A DNA stretch of 64,000 nt, from the NCBI GenBank assembly GCA_037974665.1, contig CM075765.1:58864247-58928246 (forward strand), written 5' to 3'. The notes below the pieces were generated by a model that worked only from the letters and a program-made list of their open reading frames with translations, had not been told where the DNA came from and did no database searches. Source of the DNA: Ehretia macrophylla (taxonomy: Eukaryota > Streptophyta > Magnoliopsida > Boraginales > Ehretiaceae). Positions 45,481 to 59,275 of the stretch are shown here, piece by piece (the first letter of the stretch is position 1; the number at the start of each line of letters is the position of its first letter). The position numbers were made by a program, and so were the translations under genes.

Positions 45481-48149
45481 ACAGCACTTTGGGCAAGACA
45501 ACTTCGCTTCACATAGGGGCTGGGCCCGCAAACCGAGGGCTTGGGGATTGGGGATTGGGACCAAGTCTCCTTCTCTACGGTGCCCATAACTTTTGATCCG
45601 TAAGGCGTTACACGGCGCACAACATACCGTTGGAAAGCTCTCCGAGAGCTCTACGATGGGGGCAGCAAGCTTGCTAGGCTGCGCCTATATTAAGAGCCCA
45701 AAATCAAAAGTTTTCATCAGTTTCGAGACACTTTTCTTCTTTTGCGCTGTTTTTTTATCCTGGATCGTACGTCGTGAGCCGCAAAAAGGACGACAACCTA
45801 ATCCATCACATTTATATTATTGAATCCCACGGCACCTTGAGCAAGACAACTTCGCTTGACGTAGAGGCTGGCCTGCAAACCGGGGGCGTGGGGCTTGGGA
45901 CATGGTCTCCGTCGCTCCGGTGCTCATAATTTTTGATCCGTAAGGAGTTACGCGGCGCACAACATACCGTTGGAAAGCTCTCCGAGAGCCCTACGACGAG
46001 GGTAGCAAGCCTACTCGGCTGCGCCTGTTTTCAGAGCCTAAAATCGAACTTTTTAATCAGTTTAGGGGCACTTATCTTCTTTTTCGCAGTTTTTTCATCC
46101 TGGATCGCATGTCATGAGCCGCGAAAAGGACAAAATCCTAATCCATCGCATTTATATTATCGAATCCCATGACACCTTGGGCAAGAAAACTTCACTTTGT
46201 CGTAGAGGCTGGGCCCGCAAACCGAGCGCGTGGGGCATGGGACCAAGACTTCGTCGCTCCGGTGCCCATAACTTTTGATCCGTAAGGAGTTACGCGGTGC
46301 ATGGCATACGGTTGGAATGCTCTTCGAGAGCTCTACGACGGAAGCAGTGAGCATGCTCGGCTGCGCCTATTTTCAGAGACCAAAATCGAACGTTTTCATC
46401 AGTTTCGGGACACTTTTCTTTTGTTGCGCTATTTTTTTGTCCCGGATCGTACGTCGTGAGCCGCGAAATGGACAACAACCTAATCCATCATTTTTCTATT
46501 ACCGAATCCCATGGCACCTTGGGCAAGACAACTTCACTTCACTTAGAGGCTGGGCCCGCAAATCGAGGGCGTGGGGCTTGAGACTAGGTCTCCGTCGCTC
46601 CGGTGCCCATAGCTTTTGATCCGTAAGGAGTTACGTGGCGCACAGCATACCATTGGAAAGCATTCCGAGAGGTCTACGACGGGGGCAACAAGCCTACTCG
46701 GCTGCGCCAATTTTCAGAGCCCAAAATTGAACATTTTCATCAGTTCCGTGACACTTTTTTGCTTTTGCGTAGTTTTTCCATCCCGACTCGTACGTCGTGA
46801 GCCTCGAAAAAGACGAGAACCTAATCCATAACATTTCTATTACTAAATCCCATGGCACCTTGGGCAAGACAACTTCGCTTCACATAGAGGTTGGGCCAGC
46901 AAACCGAGGGCATGGGGCTTGGGACTAAGTTTCCGTCGCTCCGGTGGCCATAACTTTTGATCTGTAAAGAGTTACGCGACGCACAGCATACCGTTGGAAA
47001 GCTCTCCGAGAGATTTACAACGGAGGCAGCTAGCCTGTTTGGCTGCGGCTGTTTTCGGACCCCAAAATCAAACATGTTCATCAGTTTCGTGACACTTTTC
47101 CTCTTTTGCGTTGTTTTTTCATCCCGGATCGTACGTCGTGAGCCGCGAAAGGGACGATAACCAAATACAACACATTTCTATTACTGAATCCCACGGCACC
47201 TTGGGCAAGACAACTTCGCTAAACATAGAGGCTTGGCACCAGGTCTCCGTCGCTTCGGTGCCCATAACTTTTGATTCGTACGGAGTTATGCGGCGCACAG
47301 CATACCGTTGGAAAGCTCTCCGAGAGCTCTACGACGGGGGCAGCAAGCCTGCTCAGCTGCGTCTATTTTTGGAGCCTAAAATCGAACATTTTCTTCAGTT
47401 TCAGGATATTTTTCTTCTTTGGCGTTGTTTTTCCGTCCCGGATCGTACGTCGTGAGCCGCGAAAATGACGACAACCTAATCCATCACATTTCTATTACCG
47501 AATCCTACGACACCTTAGGCAAGACAACTTCGCTTCAGGTAAAGGCTGGTCCCATAAACCGAGGGCCCTGGGCTTGGGACCAAGTCTCCGTCGCTCCGGT
47601 GCCCATAACTTTTGATCCGTAAGGAGTTACACGGCGCACATCATACCGTTGGAAAGCTCTCCGAGAGCTGTACGACGGGGGCAGCAAGCTTGCTCGGCTG
47701 GGCCTATTTTTGGAGCCTAAAATCGAACGTTTTTGTCAGTTTTGGGACACTTTTCTTCGTTTGTGCTATTTTTTCGTCCCAGATCGTACGTTGTGAGCCG
47801 CGAAAAGGAAGACAACGTAATCCATCACATTTCTATTATTGAATCCTACTGCACCTTGGGCAAGACAAGTTCCCTTCACATAGAGGCTGGGCCCGCAAAC
47901 TGAGGGCGTGGACCTTGGGACCAAGTCTCCGTCGCTCTGGTACAGATAACTTTTTATCCATAAGGAGTTACGCGATGCACAACATACCTTTGGATAGGTC
48001 TCCGAGAGCTCTACGACGGGGATAGCAAGCCTGCTCGGCTGAACCTATTTTCAGAGCCTAAAATCGAACATTTTTATTAATTTCGGGATACTTTTTTTCT
48101 TTTACGCTGTTTCTTCGTCCCGAATCGTACATCGTGAGCCACGAAAAGG

Positions 48150-48170
48150 ACGATAACTTAATCCTTGGGC
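48150..48170 (+). repeat. Satellite monomer with 32-bp deletion (copy 1)
   Basis: TTAATCC is joined directly to TTGGGCAAGAAAACTT, lacking ATCACATTTCTATTACTGAA and the next 12 bp. Linked markers are GATAAC upstream and ACCGAAGGC downstream. Confidence 0.8.
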
Positions 48171-50507
48171 AAGAAAACTTAACTTTGACGTAGAGGCGGG
48201 GCCCGCAAACCGAAGGCGTAGGGCTTGGGACCAAGCCTCCATCACTCCGGTGCCCATAACTTTTGATCCGTAAGGAGTTAAGCGGCGCACAGGATACCGT
48301 TGGAAAGCTCTCCGAGAGCTCTACGATGAGGGGCAGCAAGCCTGATTTGCAGCACCTATTTTCAGGGGCCAAAATCGAATGTTTTCATCAGTTTTAGGAC
48401 ACCTTTCTTCTTTTGCGCTGTTTTTTCATCCCGGATCGTACGTCGTGAGCCGCGAAAAGGTCGACAACTTAATCCATCACATTTCTATTACTGAATCCCA
48501 CGACACCTTGGGCAAGACAACTTCGCTTCACGTAGAGGCTGGGCCAGCAAACCGAGGGCGTGGGGCTTAGGACCAGGTCTTCGTCGCTCCGGTGCCCATA
48601 ACTTTTGATAAGTAAGGAGTTACGCGGCACACAGCATACCGTTGGATAGCTCTCGAAGAGCTCTACGACGGGGGCAGCAAGCTTGCTCTGCTCCTGTTGT
48701 TTTTAGAGCCTAAAATTGAATGTTTTCATCAATTTTGGGACACTTTTCTTCTTTTGCGCTGTTTTTCCGTCCTAGATTTTATGTTGTGAGCCACGAAATG
48801 GACAACAACCTAATCCATCACATTTCTATTACCGAATCCCTCGGTACCTTTGGCTTGATAACTTCAGTTCACGTAGAGGCTGGGCCAGCAAACCGAGCGC
48901 GTGGGCTTAGGACCAACTCTCCGTCGCTCCGGTGCCCATAACTTTTGATCCGTAAGAAGTTACGCGGCGCACAGCAAACCGTTGGAAAGCTCTCTGAGAG
49001 TTCTACGACGGTGGCAGCAAGTCTGCATAGCTGCGCCTATTTTCGAAGCTCAAAATCGAATGTTTTCATCAGTTTTAGGACACTTTTCTTCTTTTGCGCT
49101 GTTTTTTTGTTACGGATCGAACGTCGTGAGCCGTGAAAAGGACGACAACCTAATCCATCATATTTCTGTTACCGAATCCCACGGAACCTTTGGCTTGACA
49201 ACTTCGCTTCACGTAGAGGCTGGGCCAGCAAACCGAGGGCATTGGGCTTGGGACTAAGTCTCCGTCGCTCCGGTGCCCATAACTTTTGATCCGTAAGGAG
49301 TTACGCGGCGCACAACATACAGTCGGAAAGCTCTCTGAGATCTCTACAATCGGGGCAGCAAGCCTGCTCGGCTGCGCTTGCTTTCGAAGTCCAAAATCAA
49401 ACGTTTTCATCAGTTTCGGGACACTTTTCTTCTTTTGCGCTATTTTTTCGTCCCAAATCGTACGTCGTGAGCCGCGAAAAAGACGACAACTTAATCCATC
49501 ACATTTCTACTATCGAATCCCACGGCACCTTGGGTAAGACAACTTTGCTTTGACGTAAAGGCTGGGCCCGCAAACCGAGCCCGTGGACTTAGGACAAAGT
49601 CTCCGTCACTCCGGTGCCCATAACATTTGATCCGCAAGGAGTTACTCGGCGCACAACATATCGTTGGAAAGCTTTACGAGAGCTCTACAACGGGGCAGTA
49701 AGCCTGCCTGGCTGCTCCTATTTCTGGACACTAAAATTGAATGTTTTCATCAGTTTCGGGACACTTTTCTTCTTTTGTGCTGTTTTTTCATCCCGGATTG
49801 TGCGTCGTGAGCCGCGAAACGGACGACAACCTAATACATCACATTTCTATTACTAAATCCCCTGGCACCTTGGGCAAGAAAACTTCTCTTCACATAGAGG
49901 CTGGGCCCGCAAAATAAGGGCGTGGGGCTTGGGACCAGGTCTCCGTTGCTCCGGTACCCATAATCTTTGATCCGTAAGGAGTTATGCGGTGCACAACATA
50001 TCGTTGGAAAGCTCTACGAGAGCTCTACAACGGGGCAGTAAGCCTGCCTGGCTACGCCTATTTTCGAACACCAAAATCGAACGTTTTCATCAGTTTCGGG
50101 ACACTTTTCTTCTTTTGCGCTGTTTTTTCATCCCGGATTGTATGTCGTGAGCTGCGAAAAGGACGACAACCTAATACATCACATTTGTATTACTAAATCC
50201 CTTGGCACCTTGAGCAAGAAAACTTCTCTTCACGTAGAGGCTGGGCCCGTAAAACGAGGGCGTGGGGCTTGGGACCAGGTCTTCATTGCTCCGGTGCCCA
50301 TAACCTTTGATCCGTAAGGAGTTACGCGGCGCACAGCATACCGTTGGAAAGCTCTCCAAGAGCTCTACGATGGGGGGGCAGAAAGCCTACTCTGTTGCGC
50401 CTGTTTTCAGAGCCTAAAATCAAATGTTTTCATTAATTTTGGGATACTTTTCTTCTTTTGCGCTGTTTTTTCGTCCCGGATCATACGTCGTGAGCTGCAA
50501 AAAGGAT

Positions 50508-50530
50508 GATAACCTAATCCTTGGGCAAGA
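50508..50530 (+). repeat. Satellite monomer with 32-bp deletion (copy 2)
   Basis: AACCTAATCC|TTGGGCAAGA at 50511-50530, with the same breakpoints and the same linked GATAAC and ACCGAAGGC markers. Confidence 0.8.
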
Positions 50531-53500
50531 AAACTTAGCTTTGACGTAGAGGCTGAGACTGCAAACCGAAGGCGTGGGGCTTGGGACTAGGTCTCCGTCA
50601 CTCCGGTGCCCATAACTTTTGATCCAAAAGGAGTTACACGGCACACAGCATACCGTTGGAAAGCTCACCGAGAACTCTACGACTGGGGCAGCAAGCTTTC
50701 TTTGCGACGCCTATTTTCAGAGGCCAAAATCGAACGTTGTCATCAGTTTCGAGACACTTTTATTCTTTTGTGCTATTTTTTTGTCCCAGATCGTACGTCG
50801 TGAGCTGCGAAAAGGACGACAACCTAATCCATCACATTTCTATTACTGAATCCCATGGCACCTTTGGCTAGACAACTTCGCTTCACGTAAAGGCTGGGCC
50901 CGCAAACCGAGGGCATTGGGCTTGGGACCAGGTCTCTGTCGCTCTAGGGCCCATAACTTTTGATCCGTAAGGAGTTATGCGACGCACAGCATACCATCGG
51001 AAAGCTCTCTGAGAGCTCTACAATGGGGTTAGCAAGCCTGTTAGGTGACACTTGCTTTTGAAGCCCAAAATCGAATGTTTTCATCAATTTTGGGACACTT
51101 TTCTTCTTTTGCACTGTTTTTCTGTCCCGGATCGTATGTCAGGAGCCGCAAAAAGGATGACAACCTAATCCATCACATTTCTATTACCGAATCCCACGGT
51201 ACCTTGGGCAAGACAACTTCGCTTTGACGTAGATGCTGGGACCGCAAACCGAAGGCGTGGGGCTTAGGACCAAGTCTCCGTCGCTCCGATGCCCATAACT
51301 TTTGATTCGCAAGGAGTTACGCGGCGCATAGCATACTGTTTGAAAGCTCTCCGAGAGTTCTACAATGGGGGCAGTAAGCCTTACCGGCTGTGCCTATTTT
51401 CAGAGACCAAAATCGAATGTTTTCATCATTTTCGGGACACTTTCTTCTTTTGCGCTATTTTTTCGTCCAGGATCATATGTCGTGAGCCGCTAAAAGGATG
51501 ACAACCTAATCCATCACATTTTTATTACCGAATCCCATGGTACCTTTGGCTAGACAACTTTGCTTCACGTAGAGGCTGAGCCCGCAAACCAAGGGCATTG
51601 GGTATGGGACCAAGTCTCCGTCGCTCCGGTGCCTATAACTTTTGATCCGTAAGGAGTTACGTAGCACACAGCATACTGTTGGAAAGCTACTCGAAAGCTC
51701 TACAATGGGGTCAGCAGGCCTGCTCAGCTACGATTGCTTTGGAATCTCAAAATCAAACGTTTTCATCAGTTTCGGGATACTTTTCTTCTTTTGCGCTGTT
51801 TTTCCGTCCCGGATCGTACGTCGTGAGCCATGAAAAGGACGACAACATAATCCATCACATTTCTATTATCGAATCCCACGGCACCTTGGGCAAGACAAAT
51901 TCGCTTTGACGTAGAGGCTGGGCCTAAAAACCGAGCACGTGGGCTTGGGACCAAGTCTCCATCACTCCGGTGCCCATAACTTTTGATCCGTAAGGAGTTA
52001 CGCGGAGCACAGCATACCGTTGGAAAGCTCTCCGCGGGCTCTACAACGAAGGCAGTAAGCCTGCCCAGCTGCGCCTAATTTCGGAGACCAAAATCGAACG
52101 TTTTCATCAGTTTCGGGATACTTTTCTTCTTTTGCGCTATTTTTTTGTCCCGGATCGTACGTCATGAGTCGCGAAAAGGACGACAACATAATACATCACA
52201 TTTCTATTACTAAATCCCATGGCAGCTTGGGCAAGAAAACATTGCTTCACGTAGAGGCTGGGCCCACAAACCGAGGGCGTGGGGCTTGGGACCAGTTGTC
52301 CGTTCCTCCGGTGCCCATAACTTTTGATCCGTAAGGAGTTACACGGCGCACAGCATACCGTTGGAAAGCACACAAAGAGCTCAACGACGGGGGAAGAAAG
52401 CCTACTTTGCTGCACCTGTTTTCAGAGCCTAAAATCGAATGTTTTCATCAGTTTCGGGATACTTTTCTTCTTTTGCGCTATTTTTTCGTCTCAGATCGTA
52501 CGTCGTGAGCCTCGAAAAGGACGACAACCAAATTCATCACATTTCTATTATCGAATCCCATGGCACCTTGGGCAAGACAACTTCGTTTTGACGTAGAGGC
52601 TGGGCCCGCAAACTGAGCGCGTGGGCTTAAGACCAAGTCTCCGTCGCTCCGGTGCCCATAACTTTTGATCTGTAAGGAGTTACGCGGCGCACAACATACT
52701 GTTGGAAAGCTTTTCGAGGGCTCTACAACAGAGGCTGTAAGCCTGCCCGGCTGTGCCTATTTCCGAAGACCAAAATTGAACTTTTTCATCCATTTTGGGA
52801 TACTTTTCTTCTTTTGCGCTGTTTTTTGTCCCGGATCGTACGTCGTGAGTCACAGAAAGGACGACAACCTCATACATCACATTTCTATTACTAAATCCCA
52901 TTGCACCTTAGGCAAGAAAACTTCACTTCACGTAGAGGCTGGGCCCGCAAACCGAGGGCGTGGGGCTTGGGACCAGTTGTCCGTTCCTCCGGTGCCCATA
53001 ACTTTTGATCCGTAAGGAGTTACACGGCGCACAGCATACCGTTAGAAATCTCTCCAAGAGCTCTGCGACGGGGGCAGAAAGCCTGTTATGCTGCACCTGT
53101 TTTCAGAGCCTAAAATCGAATGTTTTCATCAGTTTCGGGACAATTGTCTTCTTTTGCGCTATTTTTTCATCCCGGATCGTACGTCGTCAGCCGCGAAAAG
53201 GATGACAATCTAATCCATCACATTTCTATTACCGAATCCCACGGTACCTTGGGCAAGACGACTTCGATTTGACATAGAGGCTGGGCCAGCAAACCGAGCG
53301 TGTAGGCTTGGGAATAGGTCTCCGTCGCTTCGGTGCCCATAACTTTTGATCCGTAAGGAGTTACGCGGCGCACTATATACCGTTCGAAAGCTCTCCGAGA
53401 GCTCTACGACGGGGAAAGCAAGCCTACTCGGCCGCGCATGTTTTTGTAATGCAAAATCGAACATTTTCTTTAGTTTCGGGACACTTTTCTTCTTTTGCAT

Positions 53501-56500
53501 TGTTTTTCCATCCTGGATAGTACGTCATAAGCAGCGAAAAGAACGACAACCTAATACATCACATTTCTATTACTGAATCCCACGGTACCTTGGGCAAGAC
53601 AACTTCAATTCACGTAGAGGCTGGGCCAGCAAACCGAGGGAATTAGGCTTGGGACCAGGTCTCTATCGCTCTAGTGCCCATAACTTTTGATCCGTAAGGA
53701 TTTACGCGGCGCACAGCATAGCGTCGGAAAGCTCTCCAATAGCTCTACAATGGGGTCAGCTAGCCTGCTCGGCCACGCTTGCTTTCGAAGCCCAAAATCA
53801 AACGTTTTCATCAGTTTTAGGACACTTTTCTTCTTTTGCGCAGATTTTCCATCCCGGATCGTACGTCGTGAGCCACGAAAAGGATGACAACCTAATTCAT
53901 CACATTTCTATTACCGAATCCCATGGCACTTTGGGCAAGACAACTTCGCTTTGACGTAGAGGTTGGGCCCGCAAACCGAGCGCGTGGGCTTAGGACCGAG
54001 TCTCCGTCGCTCCGGTGCCCATAACTTTTGATCCGTAAGGAGATACGCGGCGCATAGCATACCTTTGGAAAGCACTCAGAGAGGTCTACAACGGGGGCAG
54101 TCCAGCTGTGCCTAATTTCGGAGACCAAAATTGAACGTTTTTATCAGTTTCGGGACACTTTTCTTCTTTTGCGCTATTTTTTCATCCCGGATCGTACGTC
54201 GTGAGCCGCGAAAAGGACGACAACCTAATACATCACATTTCTATTACTAAATCCCATGGCACCTTGGGCAAGAAAACTTCGCTTCACGTAGAGGCTGGGC
54301 CGGCAAACCGGGGCCGTGGGACTTGGGACCAGGTCTCCGTTGCTCCGGTGCCCATAACTTTTGATCCGTAAGGAGTTACGCGGCGTATAGCATACCGTTG
54401 GAAAGCTCTCCAAGAGCTCTACGACGGGGGCAGAAAGCCTGCTTTGGTATACCTATTTTCGGAGCTTAAAATCAAACGTTTTCATCAGTTTCGGGACATT
54501 TTTCTTCTTTTGCGCTATTTTTTCATTCTGGATCGTACGTCGTGAGCCGCGAAAAGAACAACAACCTAATCCATCACATTTCTATTATCGAATCCCGCGG
54601 TACCTTGGGCAAGACAACTTCACTTTGACGTAGATGTTGGGCCCGCAAACCGAGCACGTGGGCTTTGGACCAGGTCTCTGTCGCTCCGGTTCCCATAACT
54701 TTTGATCGGTAAGGAGTTACGCGGCGTACAGCAAACTGTTGGAAAGCTCTCCGAGAGTTTTACGACTGGGGCAGCAAGCCTGCTCAGCTGCATCAATTTT
54801 CGGAATCTAAAATCGAACGTTTTCTTCAAATTCGGGACACTTTTCTTCTATTGCGCTATTTTTCCGTCCTGTATAGTACGTCATAAGCAGCGAAAAGGAC
54901 GACAACCTAATACATCACATTTCTATTACTGAATCCCATGACACCTTGGGCAAGACAACTTCGCTTCACGTAGAGGCTGGGCCTGTAAACCGAGGACGTA
55001 GGGCTTAAGACCAGGCCTCCGTCTCTCCGATGCCCATAAATTTTGATCCGTAATGAGTTACGCAGCGCACAACATACCGTTGGAAAGCTCTCCGAGAGCT
55101 CTACGATGCGGCCACAACACTGCTCAATTGCGCTTGTTTTTTGAGCCTAAAATCAAACGTTTTCATTTGTTTCGGGACACTTTTCTTCTTTTGCGCTGTT
55201 TTTTCGTCCCGGATCGTACGTCGTGAGCCGTGAAAAGGACGACAACCTAATCCATCACATTTCTATTACTGAATCCCACGGCACCTTTGGCTAGACAACT
55301 TTACTTCACGTAGAGGCTGGGCCCGCAAACCAAGGGCATTGGGCTTGGGACTAGGTCTCCGTCGCTCCAGTGCCCATAACTTTTGATCCGTAAGGAGTTA
55401 CGTGGTGCACAGCATACCGTCGAAAAGCTCTCCGAGAGCTCTACAATGGGGTCAGCAAGCCTGCTTGTCTACTCTTGCTTTCGAAGCTGAAAATTGAACA
55501 TTTTCATCAGTTTCGCGACATTTTTCTTCTTTTGCGCTGATTTTTCGTCCTGGATCGTACGTCGTGAGCCGCGAAAAGGACGACAACCTAATTGATTGCA
55601 TTTCTATTACCGAATCCCATGGCACTTTGGGCAAGACAACTTCGCTTTGACGTAGAGGCTGGGCCCGCAAACCAAGCTCGTGGGCTTAGGACCAAGTCTC
55701 TGTCGCTCCGGTGCCCATAACTTTTGATCCGTAAGGAGTTACGCAGCGTACAACATACCTTTGGAAAGCTCTGTGAGAGCTCTGCAACGCGGGCATTAAG
55801 CCTTCCCGTCTGCGCCTATTTTCGGAGACCAAAATCAAACTTTTTCATCAGTTTTGGGACACTTTTCTTCTTTTGCACTGATTTTTTGACCCGGATCGTA
55901 CATCGTGAGCCGCGAAAAGGACGACAAACTAATACATAACATTTCTATTACTAAATCCCATGGCACCTTGGGCAAGAAAACTTTGCTTCACGTAGAGGCT
56001 GGGCCCGCAAACCCAAGGCGTGGGGCTTGGGACCAGGTCTCCGTTGCTCCGGTGCCAATTCCTTTTGATCCGTAAGGAGTTACGCGGCGCACAGCATACC
56101 GTTGGAAAGCTCTCCAAAAGCTCTGCGACGGGGGCAGAAAGCCTACTTTGTTGCGCCTGTTTCAGAGTCTAAAATCGAACATTTTCATTAGTTCTGAAAC
56201 ACTTTTCTTTTTTTGTGCTATTTTTCCACCCCGGATCGTACGTCATGAGTTGCGAAAAAGACGACAACCTAATCCATCACATTTCTATTACCGAATCCCA
56301 TGGCACCTTGGGCAAGACAACTTTACTTTGACGTAGAGGCTGGGCCCGTAAAACAGAGCGCGTGGGCTTTGGACCAGGGCTCTGTCGCTCTAGTGCCCAT
56401 AACTTTTGATAGGTAAGGAGTTACACGGCGCACAACTAACTGTTCGAAAGCTCTCCGAGAGCTCTACGACGGGGGCAATAAGCCTGCTCGGCTGCGCCTA

Positions 56501-59139
56501 TTTTTGAAACCCAAAATCGAACGTTTTCTTCAGTTTCAGGACAATTTTCTTCTTTTGCGCTATTTTCCCATCCTGGATAATTCGTCATAAGCAGGGAAAA
56601 GGACAGCAACCTAATACATCACATTTCTATCACTGAATCCCATGGCACCTTGAGCAAGTCAACTTCTGTTCATGTAGAGGCTGGGCCCGCAAACCGAGGG
56701 CGTAGGGCTTGGAACTAGGTCTCCGTTTCTTCAATGCCCATAACTTTTGATTCGTAAGGAGTTACGAGCGCACAACATACCGTTAAGCTCTCTGAGAGCT
56801 CTAGGACGAGGCAACAAGCCTGCTCGGTTGCGTTTGTTTTTGGATCCCAAAATCAAACGTTTCTATCAGTTTCGGGACACTTTTCTTCTTTTGCGCTATT
56901 TTTTTATCCCGGATCGTACGTCGTGAGCCACAAAAAGGACGACAACCTAATACATCACATTTCTGTTACTAAAACCCACGGTACCTTGGGCAAGACAACT
57001 TCGCTACACGTAGAGGCTGGGCCCGCAAACCGAGGGCGTAGGGCTTGGGACCAGGTCTCCGTCGCTCCGGTGCCCATAACTTTTGATCCATAAGGAGTTA
57101 CGCGGTGCACAGTATACCGTTGGAAGGCTCTCCGAGAGCTCTACAACGGGTGCAGCACGCCTGCTCGGCTGCGCCTTTTTTCGGAGCCCAAAATTGAACG
57201 TTCTCATCAGTTTTAGGACACTTTTCTTCTTTTGCGTTGTTTTTTCGTCCCGGATCATACGTCGTGAGCTGCAAAAAGGACGACAACCTAATCCATCACA
57301 TTTCCATTACAGAATCTCAAGGTACCTTGGGCAAGAAAACTTTGTTTGACGTAGAGGTTGGTCCCGCAAACCGAGTGCGTGGGCTTGGGACCAAGTCTCC
57401 GTCGCTCCGGTGCCCATTACTTTTGATCCGTAAGGAGTTACACGACGTACATCATATCGTTAGAAAGCTCTCCGAGAGCTCTACGACGGGTGCAACAAGC
57501 GTACTCAGCTGTGCCTATTTTCGGAGCCCAAAATTGATCATTTTCATCAGTTTCGGGACACTTTTCTTCTTTTGCGCTATTTTTTCATCCCGGATCATAC
57601 GTCGGGAGCCGCGAAAAGGACGACGAACTAATACATCACATTTCTATTACTGAATCCCACGGCACTATGGGCAAGACAACTTTGTTACATGTAGAGGCTG
57701 GGCCCGCAAACCGAGGGCATAGGGTTTGGGACCAGGTCTCCGTCGCTCCGGTGCCCATAAATTTTGATCCGTAAGAGTTACACAGCGCATAACATACCGT
57801 TGGAAAGCTGTCTGAGAGTTGTACAACGGGCGCAGCAAGCCTGCAAAGCTGCGCCGGTTTTCGAATTCCAAAATCGAACATTTTATTCAGTTTCAGGACA
57901 CTTTTTTTCTTTTACGATGTTTTTCTGTCCCGGATCGTACGTCGTGAGCCTCGAAAAGGACGACCACCTAATCCCACACATTTCTATTACTGAATCCCAC
58001 GGCACCATGGGCAAGACAACTTCGCTTCACGTTGAGGCTGGGCCCGCAAACCGAGGGCGTGCGGCTTCGGACCAGGTCTCCGTCGCTCCGGTGCCCATAA
58101 CTTTTGATCCGTAAGGAGTTACGCGACGCACAGCAAACCGTTGGAAAGCTCTCCGAGAGCTCTACGACGGGGGCAGCAAGCCTTCTCAGCTGCGTCTATT
58201 TTTAGAGCCTAAAATTGAACATTTTCATTAGTTTTGGGACACTTTTCTTCTTTTGCGCTGTTTTTCCGTCACGGATCGTACGTCGTGAGTCGCGAAAAGG
58301 ACGACAACCTAATCCATCACATTTCTATTACCGAATCCCATGGCACCTTGGGCAAGACAACTTCGCTTGACGTAGAGGCTGGGCCCGCAAACCGAGGGCG
58401 TGGGGCTTGGGACCAAGTCTCCGTCTTTCCGGTGCCCATAACTTTTGATGCGTAAGGAGTTACACGGCGCACAGAATACCAATGGAAAGCTCTCTGAGAG
58501 TTCTACGATAAGGGCATCAAGCCTACTCCGCTGAACCTGTTTTGAGAGACCAAAATCGAAGGTTTTCATCAATTTTGGGACACTTTTCTTCTTTTTCGTT
58601 GTTTTTCCGTCTCGAATCGTACGTCGCGAGCCTAAAAAAGGACGACAACCTAATACATCACATTTCTATTACTGAATCCCACGGCAGCTTGGGCAAGACA
58701 ACTTCGCTAAACGTAGAGGCTGGGCCCGTAAACCGAGGACGTAGTGCTTAGGGCCAGGTCTCCGTCGCTCCGGTGCCCATAACTTTTGATCCGTAAGGAG
58801 TTACGCGGCGCACAGCATACCGTTGGAAAGCTCTCCGAGAGCTCTACAACGGGTGCCGCACGCCTGCTCGACTGCGCCTTTTTTCGGAGCCCAAATTGAA
58901 CGTTTTCATTACTTTTAGGACACTTTTCTTCTTTTGCGTTGTTTTTCCATCCTGAATCATACGTCGTGAGCCGCGAAAAGGGCGACAACCTAATCCATCA
59001 CATTTCTATTACAGAATCCCAAGGTACCTTCGGCAAGACAACTTCGTTTGACGTAGAGGCTGGTCCCGCAAACCGAGCGCGTGGGCTTAGGACCAAGTCT
59101 CCGTCGCTCCGGTGCCCATTAGTTTTGATCCGTAAGGAG

Positions 59140-59275
59140 TTACGCGGCTTCGCCTATTTTCGGAGCCCAAAATTGATCATTTTCATCAGTTTGCCTGTGC
59201 CTGTTTTCAGAGGGGGGTAGCAAGCTCGCTTTCATCAGTTTCAGGAGTTCTACGACAAGTGCGGCTAGCCTGTTC
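59140..59275 (+). repeat. Rearranged satellite monomer
   Basis: After GGAGTTACGCGGC at about 59140 the unit jumps to TTCGCCTATTTTCGG. It then shows two extra TTTCATCAGTTT copies, a GCCTGTGCCTGTTTTCAGAG piece and AGGGGGGTAGCAAGC before normal order resumes at about 59245. Net unit length is ~405 bp. Confidence 0.75.
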
